64,000 nt of DNA from Lithodes maja (lineage: Eukaryota; Arthropoda; Malacostraca; Decapoda; Lithodidae), in the NCBI GenBank assembly GCA_037953745.1, contig JBAKBP010001415.1, positions 62,001 through 126,000 on the forward strand. Direction: 5' to 3'. This document shows positions 51,916-61,519 of this stretch, in pieces (position 1 is the first letter of the stretch; each line of letters starts with the position of its first letter). The translations under genes and the position numbers were made by a program. Under the pieces are notes generated by a model that searched no databases, was not told the origin of the DNA, and was given only the letters and a program-made list of their open reading frames with translations.

Positions 51916-53685
51916 ATGAGTGACGTCATGGCATCTACTTCACAGCCTTTATTCGTCTGCAAGTCTGAGATTGAGCAAGCAGTGGCGTGGAGGCGTTACA
52001 AGAAGAAACTCGATCTTTACATCATCGGCAACGGTTTGAAGGGTAAGAGTGATGATATTAAAATAGCGAAATTGTTGACTGGAGGTGACAGTCTGCTAGA
52101 TATCTACGAATCTTTTGGCATAGAAGATGAATCTGCCCTGACTTATGCAACATTAATTGGGAAATTTGACAAGCATTTTTCACCAAGAGATGAGCAGCTG
52201 ATGGCGAGGTACAACTCTCATGATAGCATGCAAAGGAAAGATGAATCCTTGGAATCTTTTATCACTAGGCTGAAGAGTTTGGTAAGACACTGTGGATATG
52301 GAGAACTTCAAGATGAACTTCTGAGGGATAAAATTGTTTTTGGTTGCCAAGAGGATACACTTCGGGAAAAATTCTTTAGGGAGGATAGCCTAACTCTAGA
52401 TGTTGTACTTAAGATGTGTACTGCCTATGAAACTTCAAGGAGATCAATGACAGCATTTCGAAGTGACAAGCAGGAGTCCCTACACAAACTCAGTGCAAAA
52501 CCCAAGAAGAAGAGTAATCCACAAACAACAAAGACTAAGCCTAACCTCACGCAGTGCGACTGGTGTGGTTTAGCACATTATTGGGGTAAGAAGAACTCTC
52601 CTGCAACTGATGCCAAATGTCATAAATGCAAGAAAACGGGACACTATGCCAAGAAATGTCCAAGTAATGCAGCGACCGGCGGAGCACCAAGAAGCGCAGC
52701 GACAGGAGGCAAAAAGAAGACATCGCGCAGAGTCCATGCGGTAGAAGATGGAGACACAGAAGAAAGCGACGACTCAGAAGATAACTCAAGAGGACGGGAA
52801 TACATCATGAACGTATCGACCGGATCCAGAGGAAAACACATAATGGCTAATCTCATGGTCAACGGTAATAAAGTGAAGTTCCAGATCGACAGCGGGGCAA
52901 GTGTGAATGCCATTCCAAGTCATCTGGTACCGGACGCAGAGCTACAGCCGTGTGAGTCAACTCTTCAAATGTGGAACTCTACTACAATTCAGCCGTTGGG
53001 AAAGTGTAGGATTGATGTCCGCAACTGCAAGCAACCACAAAGGTACTATTCTGTTGAGTTTGTTGTTGTAAAACAGGTTGTTACACCAATTCTTGGTAAG
53101 CGAGCGTCTGAGAAGATGGGATTCATCACAGTTAACTATGAAAACATCTGTGCAATGAATGACATCCTAACAGACTACGAAGACGTATTTGCTGATGAAG
53201 TTGGCAAGATACCAGGAAATGTTCATCTAACAGTGGATGAGTCGGTGAAACCTATTGCAATTCCTTCATGTAGAGTATCATTGAGCATCAAGTCAAAGGT
53301 TAAAGAAAAACTGGAGCAGTTGGAGCAGGAAAATGTCATTACTAAGGTCGACGAGCCTACAGAATGGGTAAGTCGAATGGTAGCAGGAACCAAGAAGTCG
53401 GGGGATCTGAGAATTTGCATTGACCCTCAAGCTCTGAACAAAGCACTCATAAGAGAGATGCACCCTCTACCGGTAATCGACGACATTCTGCCTGACCTTG
53501 CAAAAGCCAAAATTTTCTCCAAGCTTGACCTCAAGAATGGCTACTGGCACTGTGTGTTGGATGAAGAATCACGCAAGCTGACAACATTTCAAACACCGTA
53601 TGGGAGATACACGTGGAACAGACTTCCTTTTGGTCTGGCTGTAAGCAGCGAAATTTTTCAGAAGAAGCTACAACTGGTTCTGGAT
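51916..53685 (+). CDS. Gag-Pol of the Mag-like element, first part (gag, protease, start of RT)
   Basis: The ATG at 51916 opens a frame that is cut at residue 590 by the nested element; the 16 further codons beyond are microsatellite. Gag: FDKHFSPRDEQLMARYNS, RDKIVFGCQEDTLREKFF. A double knuckle typical of Mag-type elements follows near residues 213-248: CDWCGLAHYWGKKN, then CHKCKKTGHYAKKC. Aspartic protease FQIDSGASVNAIP lies near 321. RT motifs: GDLRICIDPQALNKA, FSKLDLKNGYWHCVLD with the first catalytic Asp, FQTPYGRYTWNRLPFGLAVS. The remainder of RT continues at 56846. As a result no full polymerase can be made. Confidence 0.85.
53681..53685 (+). repeat. Target-site duplication TGGAT, left
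   Basis: TGGAT before the (ATA)n run at 53686 recurs at 56846-56850, where the Gypsy RT frame resumes in phase. The pair marks the edges of the nested element. Confidence 0.75.
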
Positions 53686-54008
53686 ATAATAATAATAATA
53701 ATAATAATAATTCTTTATTCCAGACACATAAGATAGATACAGTATAAATACAGTACGACCTAATGGTCCATATCACATGCACTTCTCGTCAGAGCACAGA
53801 TAATAATTATACACAAAGATATATTAATAAAGACACAATAAAATAAAAAATACAGTAGGCCTATTTACAGAATAGAGCACATATCACATTTTGTCACAAT
53901 ATAACACAGATAGGCTAACTAAGGCTATTGCTCAATGTTGGTTAACACCTATTGCACAGATCATTGCTCATAGTTCAATTAGACCTATATATTACATTAC
54001 AGTACATA

Positions 54009-56246
54009 CTATGTGTGCAGCAGCTTCTGCCAGTGAGATATAATACGGGATTCATAGATATGATCACTAGACCAAAGAGCTACAATCAGCGTGTTACTGG
54101 AGGATTGCAGTCGCTGCGAAAAGCTGTACACCAGTCTCCTGATGACAGCCCGACAGCACTGCACATCCAACAGTGTGCACACCATACTAGTGCTTTCATA
54201 TTTAGAGAGACCAATGAACATCTTGAGTATATTATGATAGGATGTACACAGACCATTTATGGTGGCTCTCTTATACTTCCACCACAAATGGGCCGTGTAC
54301 ATAGAGGAACAATATGTCCGGAACAAAGTGACTTTAGTTTCCCAATAACACATGTGGAATTTTCTCAAGATGGTGTTACCACGTAAATATAGCTGTCTGC
54401 GCTGACGGCCGATATCTGCATCATCTGAGCAATCGTTTGAGATAATGTGTCCCAGGTATTTTATTTTGTTTACTTCTTGAATAATTTGATTATTGAGTGA
54501 GAAATTTGGCAGTTTACTTTTATACAGTAATTTTGATCTAAATATAAGAACAGCACTTTTCAGTGGGTTGAATTTAACACAATGTTTACTACCAAAAGAT
54601 TCACATATATCAAGAAGTTTGCTCAGACCCGCAGAAGACGGTGCAATAATGACCAGATCATCAGCATACATGAGATGGTTGATGATTTTATTCCCACCAT
54701 AACATCCAATCTGCTCTTTATTCAATTTATCACTTAATTCATCCATATATACATTGAATAAGTAAGGTGAGAGAATACTACCCTGTCTCACTCCATTGGT
54801 TACTGTAAAGGAATCCGAAATAATGTTACCCCATCTTACATTAAATGTTTGATTGGCGTACCAGTACTTCAAGATTCTCAGTATATAGGATGGCACTCCC
54901 CTTGTTGCTAATTTATCAAACAGGATATTGTGGCAGACTCTGTCAAATGCCTTACTAGCATCAAGAAAGCATGCAAAAATAGAGCTGTTCATTTTGATGT
55001 ACCCATCCACTAGCTCCTTCAGAGTGTAGATGCACTGGTCCGTACCATGATTCTTTTTAAAACCAAATTGATTACTATTAGTTGAGATATACACTGAGAT
55101 TCTGTCTAAAATGATTAACTCTAGTATCTTACTTACAATACTGGCAAGGGCAATAGGTCTATAGTTGTCTTTTGATGTAATTTTGCCAGCCTTGTCTTTA
55201 ATTACTGGTATTAAGGTAACGGACATCATAGATTCTGGTAGGAAACCATGGATTAGAAAGCTGGTAAAGCAACTGCTGAGTTTCTCCAAGAGGAGAGTGG
55301 AGGAGTACTTCAAATGTTCAGCATATATACCATCAAAACCACAGGATTTGTTAGCATCTAGCCTACTTATTGCAGCCTTGATTTTTTCATTTGTAACTTT
55401 AATTGTGTCATATTTTTCTTCTTTGTTACACTCTGTTGTAGCAGCAATGGTATTTCCTTGGTGCCCAACTGAGTTAAACAAAGTTTGGTAATGTGTTTTC
55501 CAAAGATTGGCTATGTTATTAGTACCAGAGATCCCATCTACACTAACGGGTAGAGGTGTGCAGCTATTATGCATTTTTTTAATATCCTTCCAGAAGGCCA
55601 ATCTGTCTTTGCTAGCAAAGTTTTTGGCCAATGCTTCTCTTCTTAATACATTTTCATTGTTTTTTATATATCTGATTGCATACTTGCATCTAGCCTTTAG
55701 TCTGGTGAACATGTAAAAAATGGGTCCCTGTCTCGGTTTGTTATGATCCAGCCATACACTACGAGCATCTCGGGATGCCTGGTATAGTTCTGAAACATGG
55801 TCATTCCACCCAGGTTTGTTAAAAGAGTATTTTTTGTTATGCTTGTGAAATACTATGTCACTAGCCTTAGTAAGACAAGATATAATATTATTGTACAGCT
55901 TGCTGACTTCTTCTCGATGACTAGCATTAACACAATTGGGGTCTTCACAGGTAATGGCATCCTCACTGCCAGGATCAAGCTCAGAAAGGAGAGTGTGTGT
56001 TAAAGTGCAAAATTGCTCACACTCCTCCTCGTCAAGCCCGCCCCATGGCAGTTTTGGATTTACACTATTGTTTGACTGGGTTAATTCTGGCGCTCTTTCC
56101 AAACTAGCTGTTAAGGTCAATGGGATATGATCTTCATCTGTATATGTATACTGAATTTCCATATTTGTTATCATATCATGGAAATCAGCACTAGCTACGG
56201 TATGATCTAGCCAAGACGTTGAGCCCCATGCTCTGCACTGACACAT
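54009..56246 (-). CDS. Reverse transcriptase of the nested non-LTR element
   Basis: A frame of 745 codons follows the endonuclease after a frameshift. RT motifs: ANKSCGFDGIYAEHLKY, SKDNYRPIALASIVSKILE, SNQFGFKKNHGTDQC, CFLDASKAFDRVCH with the first catalytic Asp, NGVRQGSILSPYLFNVYMDE, LMYADDLVIIAPSSAGL with the Asp pair, and KIKYLGHIIS. The C-terminal tail has SSMYTAHLWWKY and SMVCTLLDVQCCRAV. All RT catalytic residues are present and the RT half is undamaged. The ATG at 56246 is incidental. Confidence 0.85.
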   Translation of the reverse strand: MCQCRAWGSTSWLDHTVASADFHDMITNMEIQYTYTDEDHIPLTLTASLERAPELTQSNNSVNPKLPWGGLDEEECEQFCTLTHTLLSELDPGSEDAITCEDPNCVNASHREEVSKLYNNIISCLTKASDIVFHKHNKKYSFNKPGWNDHVSELYQASRDARSVWLDHNKPRQGPIFYMFTRLKARCKYAIRYIKNNENVLRREALAKNFASKDRLAFWKDIKKMHNSCTPLPVSVDGISGTNNIANLWKTHYQTLFNSVGHQGNTIAATTECNKEEKYDTIKVTNEKIKAAISRLDANKSCGFDGIYAEHLKYSSTLLLEKLSSCFTSFLIHGFLPESMMSVTLIPVIKDKAGKITSKDNYRPIALASIVSKILELIILDRISVYISTNSNQFGFKKNHGTDQCIYTLKELVDGYIKMNSSIFACFLDASKAFDRVCHNILFDKLATRGVPSYILRILKYWYANQTFNVRWGNIISDSFTVTNGVRQGSILSPYLFNVYMDELSDKLNKEQIGCYGGNKIINHLMYADDLVIIAPSSAGLSKLLDICESFGSKHCVKFNPLKSAVLIFRSKLLYKSKLPNFSLNNQIIQEVNKIKYLGHIISNDCSDDADIGRQRRQLYLRGNTILRKFHMCYWETKVTLFRTYCSSMYTAHLWWKYKRATINGLCTSYHNILKMFIGLSKYESTSMVCTLLDVQCCRAVIRRLVYSFSQRLQSSSNTLIVALWSSDHIYESRIISHWQKLLHT

Positions 56247-56845
56247 GTGTAACTACTATGAGGGAGCATGAGCTGAGAAGAGATAATTAGATCATGCTCA
56301 CCACAGAAGTTAGTCATATGACTAGCAAACAGAGAGTTACTCATGTCCTTCAGATTAGCATTCCAGTCCCCTATTACAGAGTAGCAGGTGGTATTTAGTT
56401 CTTGTAAAAGAGCACTTAGCTCTCCAAGGCATTCCAGGTATTGTTCTTCATTTTCATTACATTGGTAGGGCAAGTACACACTAAGAATAACTACTTTCCG
56501 TTGGATATCTTCTATTTCTATACCTGTACACCATGGTAAATTTGTTACAAGTGGTTTAACCCGGCTGTCTAAAGAGTCCCTCCACAAAATAGCTACTCCT
56601 CCCGGTGGGTGACCTGCTACTAGACCATCCATAGCATCGGTTGTCGAGACCCCAAACCCATGAAAATTATCACAGATAGTACTGAGGTTACCCAAATCCT
56701 GTTTAAAATACCAAGTCTCCTGCAGGCACACAATATCACTGGTATTAAATATGTCTACTACATCAGGGCGTAGGAGAAGCCCTCTGTTGGTTTTAGGGAG
56801 CCCCCTACAGTTATGAGTAGCAATACGCAAATTGTTGGGAGATGT
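56207..56845 (-). pseudogene. Endonuclease domain of the nested non-LTR element
   Basis: The APE-type endonuclease begins at the truncated 5' end: LRIATHNCRGLPK, VCLQETWYFKQDL, PPGGVAILWRDSL, SVYLPYQCNENEEQYLECL, VIGDWNANLKDMSNSL. A one-base indel near 56225 moves the rest (SWLDHTVASADFHD) into the frame of the RT. Codons before 56845 belong to Gypsy DNA and are not part of it. Endonuclease and RT would form one protein if the frame were intact. Confidence 0.75.
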
Positions 56846-57717
56846 TGGATGATCTACAAGGAGTAATTTGTGTTGCTGATGACATTTTGGTCTTTGGAGT
56901 TGGTGACACTGATGAAGAAGCTGCAAGGGATCATGACTCAAAGCTGAGAAACCTACTGGACAGATGCCGAGCAAAGGGTCTGAGGCTGAACAGAGCAAAG
57001 ACTGAGCTTGGTAGTACAGAAATCACATTTCTAGGTCACAAGATCTCGCGGGATGGTCTGATGGCTGACCCAAAGAAGATTGAAGCAATCGTGAAGATGC
57101 AAGCACCAGAGGATGTGACTGCAGTACGACGACTGTCTGGAATGGTGAACTACTTTAGTAAATTTGTACCCAGTCTATCGGATGTCATGGAGCCTATGAG
57201 GAAGCTGACCCATAAGGACACCGAGTGGAAGTGGACAAGAGAACACGATGAGGCGTTCAAGAGGATCAAGAAGATGATGACCCAAACACCCATCTTACAG
57301 TACTACAACCCAGAGCAAAAGTTGGAGATTCAATGTGATGCATCTCAAAAAGGTTTGGGAGCAGCGTTACTTCAAGAGGGTAAACCAATCGCATTTGCAA
57401 GTCGAGCACTGACTGACACGGAGACACGATATGCGCAGATAGAGAAGGAGACTTTGGCAATCGTCTTTGCACTGAACAAGTTTCATCAGTATTGTTTTGG
57501 GAGGCAGACGACAATCCAGAGCGACCATAAACCTCTAGAAGCTATCCAAAATAAGCCGTTGTCAAGTGTACCAAGACGACTGCAAGGGATGTTGATGAGG
57601 ATACTACAGTATGATGTCGAGATTGTTCACAAGAAGGGCAAAGAAATGTATCTAGCCGACACTCTATCAAGAGCTTATCTGCAAAACACAAGAGATTATG
57701 CAGGAAGAGGTGTTTGA
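56846..57717 (+). pseudogene. Mag-like Pol, second part (RT end and RNase H)
   Basis: The frame continues in phase from 53685: CVADDILVFGVGD (catalytic Asp pair), GLRLNRAKTELG, TFLGHKISRDGL, RRLSGMVNYFSKFVPSLSDV. RNase H follows with QCDASQKGLGAALLQEG, AQIEKETLAIVFAL, IQSDHKPLEAI and YLADTLSRAYL. A one-base change near 57690 puts the next segment in another frame and ends this one at 57717. Confidence 0.8.
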
Positions 57718-58171
57718 ACAGATCAACATGACAGACTACGTACCCATCCGAAGTGAACGATTGCAAGAAATCCGTCGAGCAACTGAGGAAGATGAAGCAT
57801 TGCAACTATTGAAGGAGATAATTCTCAAAGGATGGCCAGAAGACAAGAGTGAAGTAGAGACCATACTGAAACCATACTTTAATGTACGAGCAGAACTGTC
57901 ATTTCAAGATGGATTGATCTTCAAGGGAGAACGTGTTGTAATTCCTACCAGTCTACGTCAGAAGACGAAGTCCGCTATACATTCGTCACATATGGGAGTT
58001 GAAGGTTGTCTACGACGCGCAAGAGAATGTTTGTTTTGGCCAGGAATGAATGCAGAGATGAAGCAATTCATTTCAGAGTGTGAAATTTGTAACACATACT
58101 CTACAGCTCAACAAAAAGAACCTCTGATAACTCATGAGCAAACCAGCCGACCATGGGAGAAAGTAGGTTAG
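57698..58171 (+). pseudogene. Mag-like Pol, third part (integrase zinc domain)
   Basis: After a frameshift the polyprotein continues with LQEIRRATEEDEALQLL and the integrase HHCC domain: IHSSHMGVEGCLRRARECLF with both His, then FWPGMNAEMKQ and SECEIC with both Cys. A second one-base change near 58165 restores the earlier frame after a stop. Confidence 0.75.
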
Positions 58172-59118
58172 ACCTTATGACAATCAAGAGTCACAACTAT
58201 CTTGTTACAGTGGACTATTTCAGTAATTTCTGGGAAGTTGACTACCTGGAAAACACTAAGTCAAGCGCTGTTATCAGGAAGTTGAAGGCGCACTTTGCAA
58301 GATATGGACTGCCAAATGTACTAGTTAGTGACAATGGTCCGCAGTTCAACAGTCAAGAATTTCAAGAATTCGCGGAGAAGTATGACTTTGAACATCGAAC
58401 GAGCAGCCCACATCATCCCCAGTCTAACGGTAAAGCAGAATCAGCGGTCAAGACGGCGAAGAAACTAATCAAGAAAGCTGTCGAGAGTGGTGAAGATCCG
58501 TTTTTGGCGATTCTAGACTACAGAAATACGCCTATGCAAGATTTGGAAGAGAGTCCAGCACAACTCAACTTTGGTCGACGTACGAGGACGTTACTGCCGA
58601 CTACTAGCAAGTTGTTGGAGCCGAAAGGAATTATGTTGGAGCGAGTGAAGCGGAAGAAGACGCTGAAAGATCTCAAAAGCAAGAAGTACTACGACAAAGG
58701 TTCGAGAGTTTTGGAACCATTGGTTGAAGGTGACGTGGTGCGAATCAAGCCAACATCACTAGGCAAGAAGAAGTGGGAACGAGGAGTTGTAACCAGGAGA
58801 TTAGACAAGCGATCGTATGAAGTGGAGACAGAAAATGGAGCGATAAGACGAAATCGAGGTCATTTACGGATGACAAGTGAAATCGCTGACATAAGAAATA
58901 ATGGAAAAGTCACTAATACAGACAACACCACAACCATTAGATCTACAGATAGGAATTCTACAGACATATGTGTTCCAGTCTACACAAACAACAGACACGT
59001 GAGAGACATACACGGTAGACTTGATGAACCTGTCACTACACATGAGAACAGGACGAGCGTGAGACGGAATAGGAATGTATTACCTACCAGGTACCGAGAG
59101 TTTGACATGACCAGGTAA
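58153..59118 (+). CDS. Mag-like integrase core and C-terminus
   Basis: Integrase catalytic core: TVDYFSNFWEVDYL (first Asp), VLVSDNGPQFNSQEF (second Asp) and HHPQSNGKAESAVKTAKK (Glu). Then ILDYRNTPMQDLEESPAQLN, a GPY/F-like part (VEGDVVRIKP, WERGVVTRRL, YEVETENGAIRRN) and a Lys/Arg/Asn-rich tail. Integrase is last in pol here, unlike in the tandem element at 20-36 kb. A 1.25-kb untranslated region follows, with no envelope gene. Confidence 0.8.
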   Translation: MGESRLDLMTIKSHNYLVTVDYFSNFWEVDYLENTKSSAVIRKLKAHFARYGLPNVLVSDNGPQFNSQEFQEFAEKYDFEHRTSSPHHPQSNGKAESAVKTAKKLIKKAVESGEDPFLAILDYRNTPMQDLEESPAQLNFGRRTRTLLPTTSKLLEPKGIMLERVKRKKTLKDLKSKKYYDKGSRVLEPLVEGDVVRIKPTSLGKKKWERGVVTRRLDKRSYEVETENGAIRRNRGHLRMTSEIADIRNNGKVTNTDNTTTIRSTDRNSTDICVPVYTNNRHVRDIHGRLDEPVTTHENRTSVRRNRNVLPTRYREFDMTR

Positions 59119-60373
59119 GATTACAGTACCGGTATGACTGATTGCATGTCTGACTAACAGTCTAATACTGGTATGAGATGAGGCACTGGCAGAAATGTAA
59201 ATGCTGGATGAGAATGTTACAGGATGAGAAAGATTATCTAAATGGAGTAAGTGAGTGAGAATACGACTGAAGCCACTGAATGAGGAGTAACCTAACATTA
59301 CAGTCTGAATGATACAGGTTTTGTAATGTGAATGGGAGTGTAAGGATATTATAATGCAGATCGGTATGCAAAGAAATTGTAATGCGAAAGGAAAGAGATT
59401 GGATGATTTTGAGTACGGTACTGGGTATCAGGATCTATAAGTTTAAGTCAATCATATAACCTTTGTTACTAATTTACTAATCCTGCATGATATAACCAAT
59501 AACTTTGCATGAAACATTTTGTAATTTTCAGAACATTGAATAGTAATGTTCTAATGTACTAACTTTACTAATATACCAACAATTACTAATCCCATATAAT
59601 CTCATAAAATGGATTCTTTATGTTTAGTTGGCACAAGGGTATACAATATATTTTTGTATCATATATATTCACTATTTGTGGATATTCTCATGTAGAACAG
59701 TATGATCAACTAATAATTAACCTACCTCACCTAGTCTTGTAATACCATATCAATAGATTTGACTAATATACCTCATATACTTCATATCTCATATTTACAT
59801 ACTAATAGATTAATATTCTAACAAAATTAATCACATTCCATACTGTACTAAAATACTAATTACTGTACCGGTAACATACTGTATACAGTACAGTACCAGT
59901 AACTTAACTAAGTTAAATGATGTGAGGCATGGTACTGTACACAATTAGGACAGTGGTTTTGGTAACACAGTAGTTTGATGACCACTGTTTTTGGTTGAGG
60001 CAGTGCTGTGAACTACATGATAGCAAGCTGGGTATTATTTAATTTCTTTTTATTTTATGTAGCCTATGTACAGTAGCTTATATATATTTATATATATTTA
60101 TGTTACTGTAAGGTATATATGGACCCCAGTATGGTCCCCTCTGTACTGTGTGAGTCTGAAATAAAGTATTATTATTATATTATTATTATTATTATTAACA
60201 AATCATAGTACTGTACAATTTTATAAATCATATTGGTACTATTATTACTCTAGCTCATGTGCCATAATAGAATAAGCATTACTTAATAATCCTAGGGGAC
60301 CTCAAAATGTCAAAATATAATTATGCTTATAATACCAATTTCACTGGTAGCTATCTTCTCAAAAGAGAGAGGA
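59119..60373 (+). other. 3' untranslated region of the Mag-like element, with (TTA)n and polypurine tract
   Basis: AT-rich, no gene. A (TTA)n run lies at about 60163-60196. AAAAGAGAGAGGA at 60361-60373 directly before the 3' LTR is the polypurine tract. Confidence 0.7.
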
Positions 60374-60555
60374 TGTTACAATATTGGTAATAATATTGTA
60401 AGCTAAATATATAAGCTACAGGCAAGCCGATATCAAGGCATGGCTTCCTAAACCTCCCTTGACGACAAGAAGCATGTAACCAGACTCCCCCAATATATGT
60501 GAACCCCTATCCAGTGTGTCTCATTAAGAACCCGATATATATACCCATATCAACA
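60374..60555 (+). repeat. 3' LTR of the Mag-like element (182 bp)
   Basis: Same ends as the 5' LTR (TGTTACAATATTGG to ATATCAACA), followed by the TAGGC duplication at 60556-60560. Confidence 0.9.
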
Positions 60556-60560
60556 TAGGC

Positions 60561-60785
60561 GTCCCATATAACAAGGAATATACCGCATATAGACCAATTG
60601 ATGCGATATTTACGCAAATTCTGAATGTGTTTATGGAGACGGGAGACAAAAGGTGGGTGGGTGGGAGGAAGGGAGGCAGGGAGGGAGGGGGGCAGGGAGG
60701 GACGGAGTGATGGAGGGAAGGAAGGGGAGGAGAGGGTGTGTTGCGCCATAATATCACATATATCTCGTATTTAGAGCACTGTCAT
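60561..60785 (+). repeat. Tandem satellite of about 230-260 bp, right part
   Basis: CCCATATAACAAGGAATATA and, later, TATTTAGAGCACTGTCATGC repeat sequences at 51422 and 51580. A GGGA-rich stretch (60652-60725) is expanded in this unit. The satellite ends where the CR1-like element starts. Confidence 0.65.
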
Positions 60786-61510
60786 GCTATAATAAAGACA
60801 CGACGTCAGAAGATCCAAAACTGTGTAAAGTGTAAACATGTAGCTCACATGAAGTGCATCTCTAAGAAGACCAACAGTGAAGAACGGGAATTCCTTTGCA
60901 ATAAGTGTGCCTTGCATTCATTACCGAATATTAATGTAAATGATCCAAGTATTAACAACTCAGAATCCAGCCAGGACACATTCAAAATCAAAGATGAATA
61001 CAGAGTGTTCACCAACAAAGGGCTCCATCTTATCCACATTAACGCCAGATCAATGTACCATAAATTGTCAGAAATAAACTTGTTAGCTAATAAGGCCAAA
61101 GCTTCAATAATTGCAATCACACAAACCTGGCTGGATTCAAGTATAAACGATGGTGAAATAAACATTCAAGGTTTCAATATGGTTAGGAATGATCGCAATA
61201 GGCATGGGGGAGGAGTATGTCTGTATGTAAAAAACAACCTCACACACACAACTAGGACCGACCTCCATGTAGAAAATTACGAAGCTCTGTGGATCGACCT
61301 ACACCTGCCGAGGACAAGACCCATCACAATTGGGGTATGCTATAGGCCACCAGACGACACACAATTCTTGACCAAATTTGAACGAACTTTGTCATCGCTA
61401 GACCCTCGGAATGAATCCATCATACTAGGGGATTTTAACCTGTGTTACAAACAACGAAATAATAGGCTTGTACGAGAATATAGGCATATACTGACAATGC
61501 ACAATCACAA
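60786..61510 (+). pseudogene. CR1-like zinc finger and endonuclease, partial
   Basis: CVKCKHVAHMKCISK and FLCNKCA look like the end of a PHD finger, as found in proteins of CR1-type elements, here in the same frame as the endonuclease. Endonuclease motifs: LIHINARSMYHKLSEINLL, AITQTWLDSSINDGE, RHGGGVCLYVKNNL, GVCYRPPDDTQF, IILGDFNLCYK. The frame shifts near 61510 in an A run; the following ISDHFVTYC (about 61625-61650) is the end of the domain. Confidence 0.75.
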
Positions 61511-61519
61511 AAACTCATC

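Larger units (their letters stand above)
53686..56845 (-). mobile_element. 5'-truncated non-LTR retrotransposon nested in the Gypsy RT gene
   Basis: Read on minus, the element starts exactly at the endonuclease (LRIATHNCRG near 56835), runs through RT and ends with AATAAAGAATTATTATTATT, an (ATT)n microsatellite tail. The TGGAT duplication and tail fit target-primed reverse transcription. It is younger than its Gypsy host. Motif style resembles L2/Rex/CR1-type elements; the clade is undecided. Confidence 0.8.
51626..60555 (+). mobile_element. Complete Mag-like Ty3/Gypsy LTR retrotransposon, nested insertion inside
   Basis: Two 182-bp LTRs bracket 8.6 kb with primer-binding site, gag-pol and polypurine tract, and a TAGGC target duplication. 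Domain order is the usual gag-PR-RT-RH-IN. The body is 5.8 kb once the 3.2-kb non-LTR insertion at 53686-56845 is set aside. Coding is further broken by two one-base indels near 57690 and 58165. The LTRs differ at two positions by eye, so the insertion is relatively young. Confidence 0.85.

Noticed and set aside
53686..53736. Poly-Ile extension at the end of the Mag-like gag-pol frame
   Set aside because: It is translation of the (ATA)n tail of the nested non-LTR element, not Gypsy coding.
56846..56998. N-terminal extension of the nested endonuclease frame
   Set aside because: The codons beyond 56845 lie in Gypsy RT DNA on the opposite strand; the element starts at 56845.
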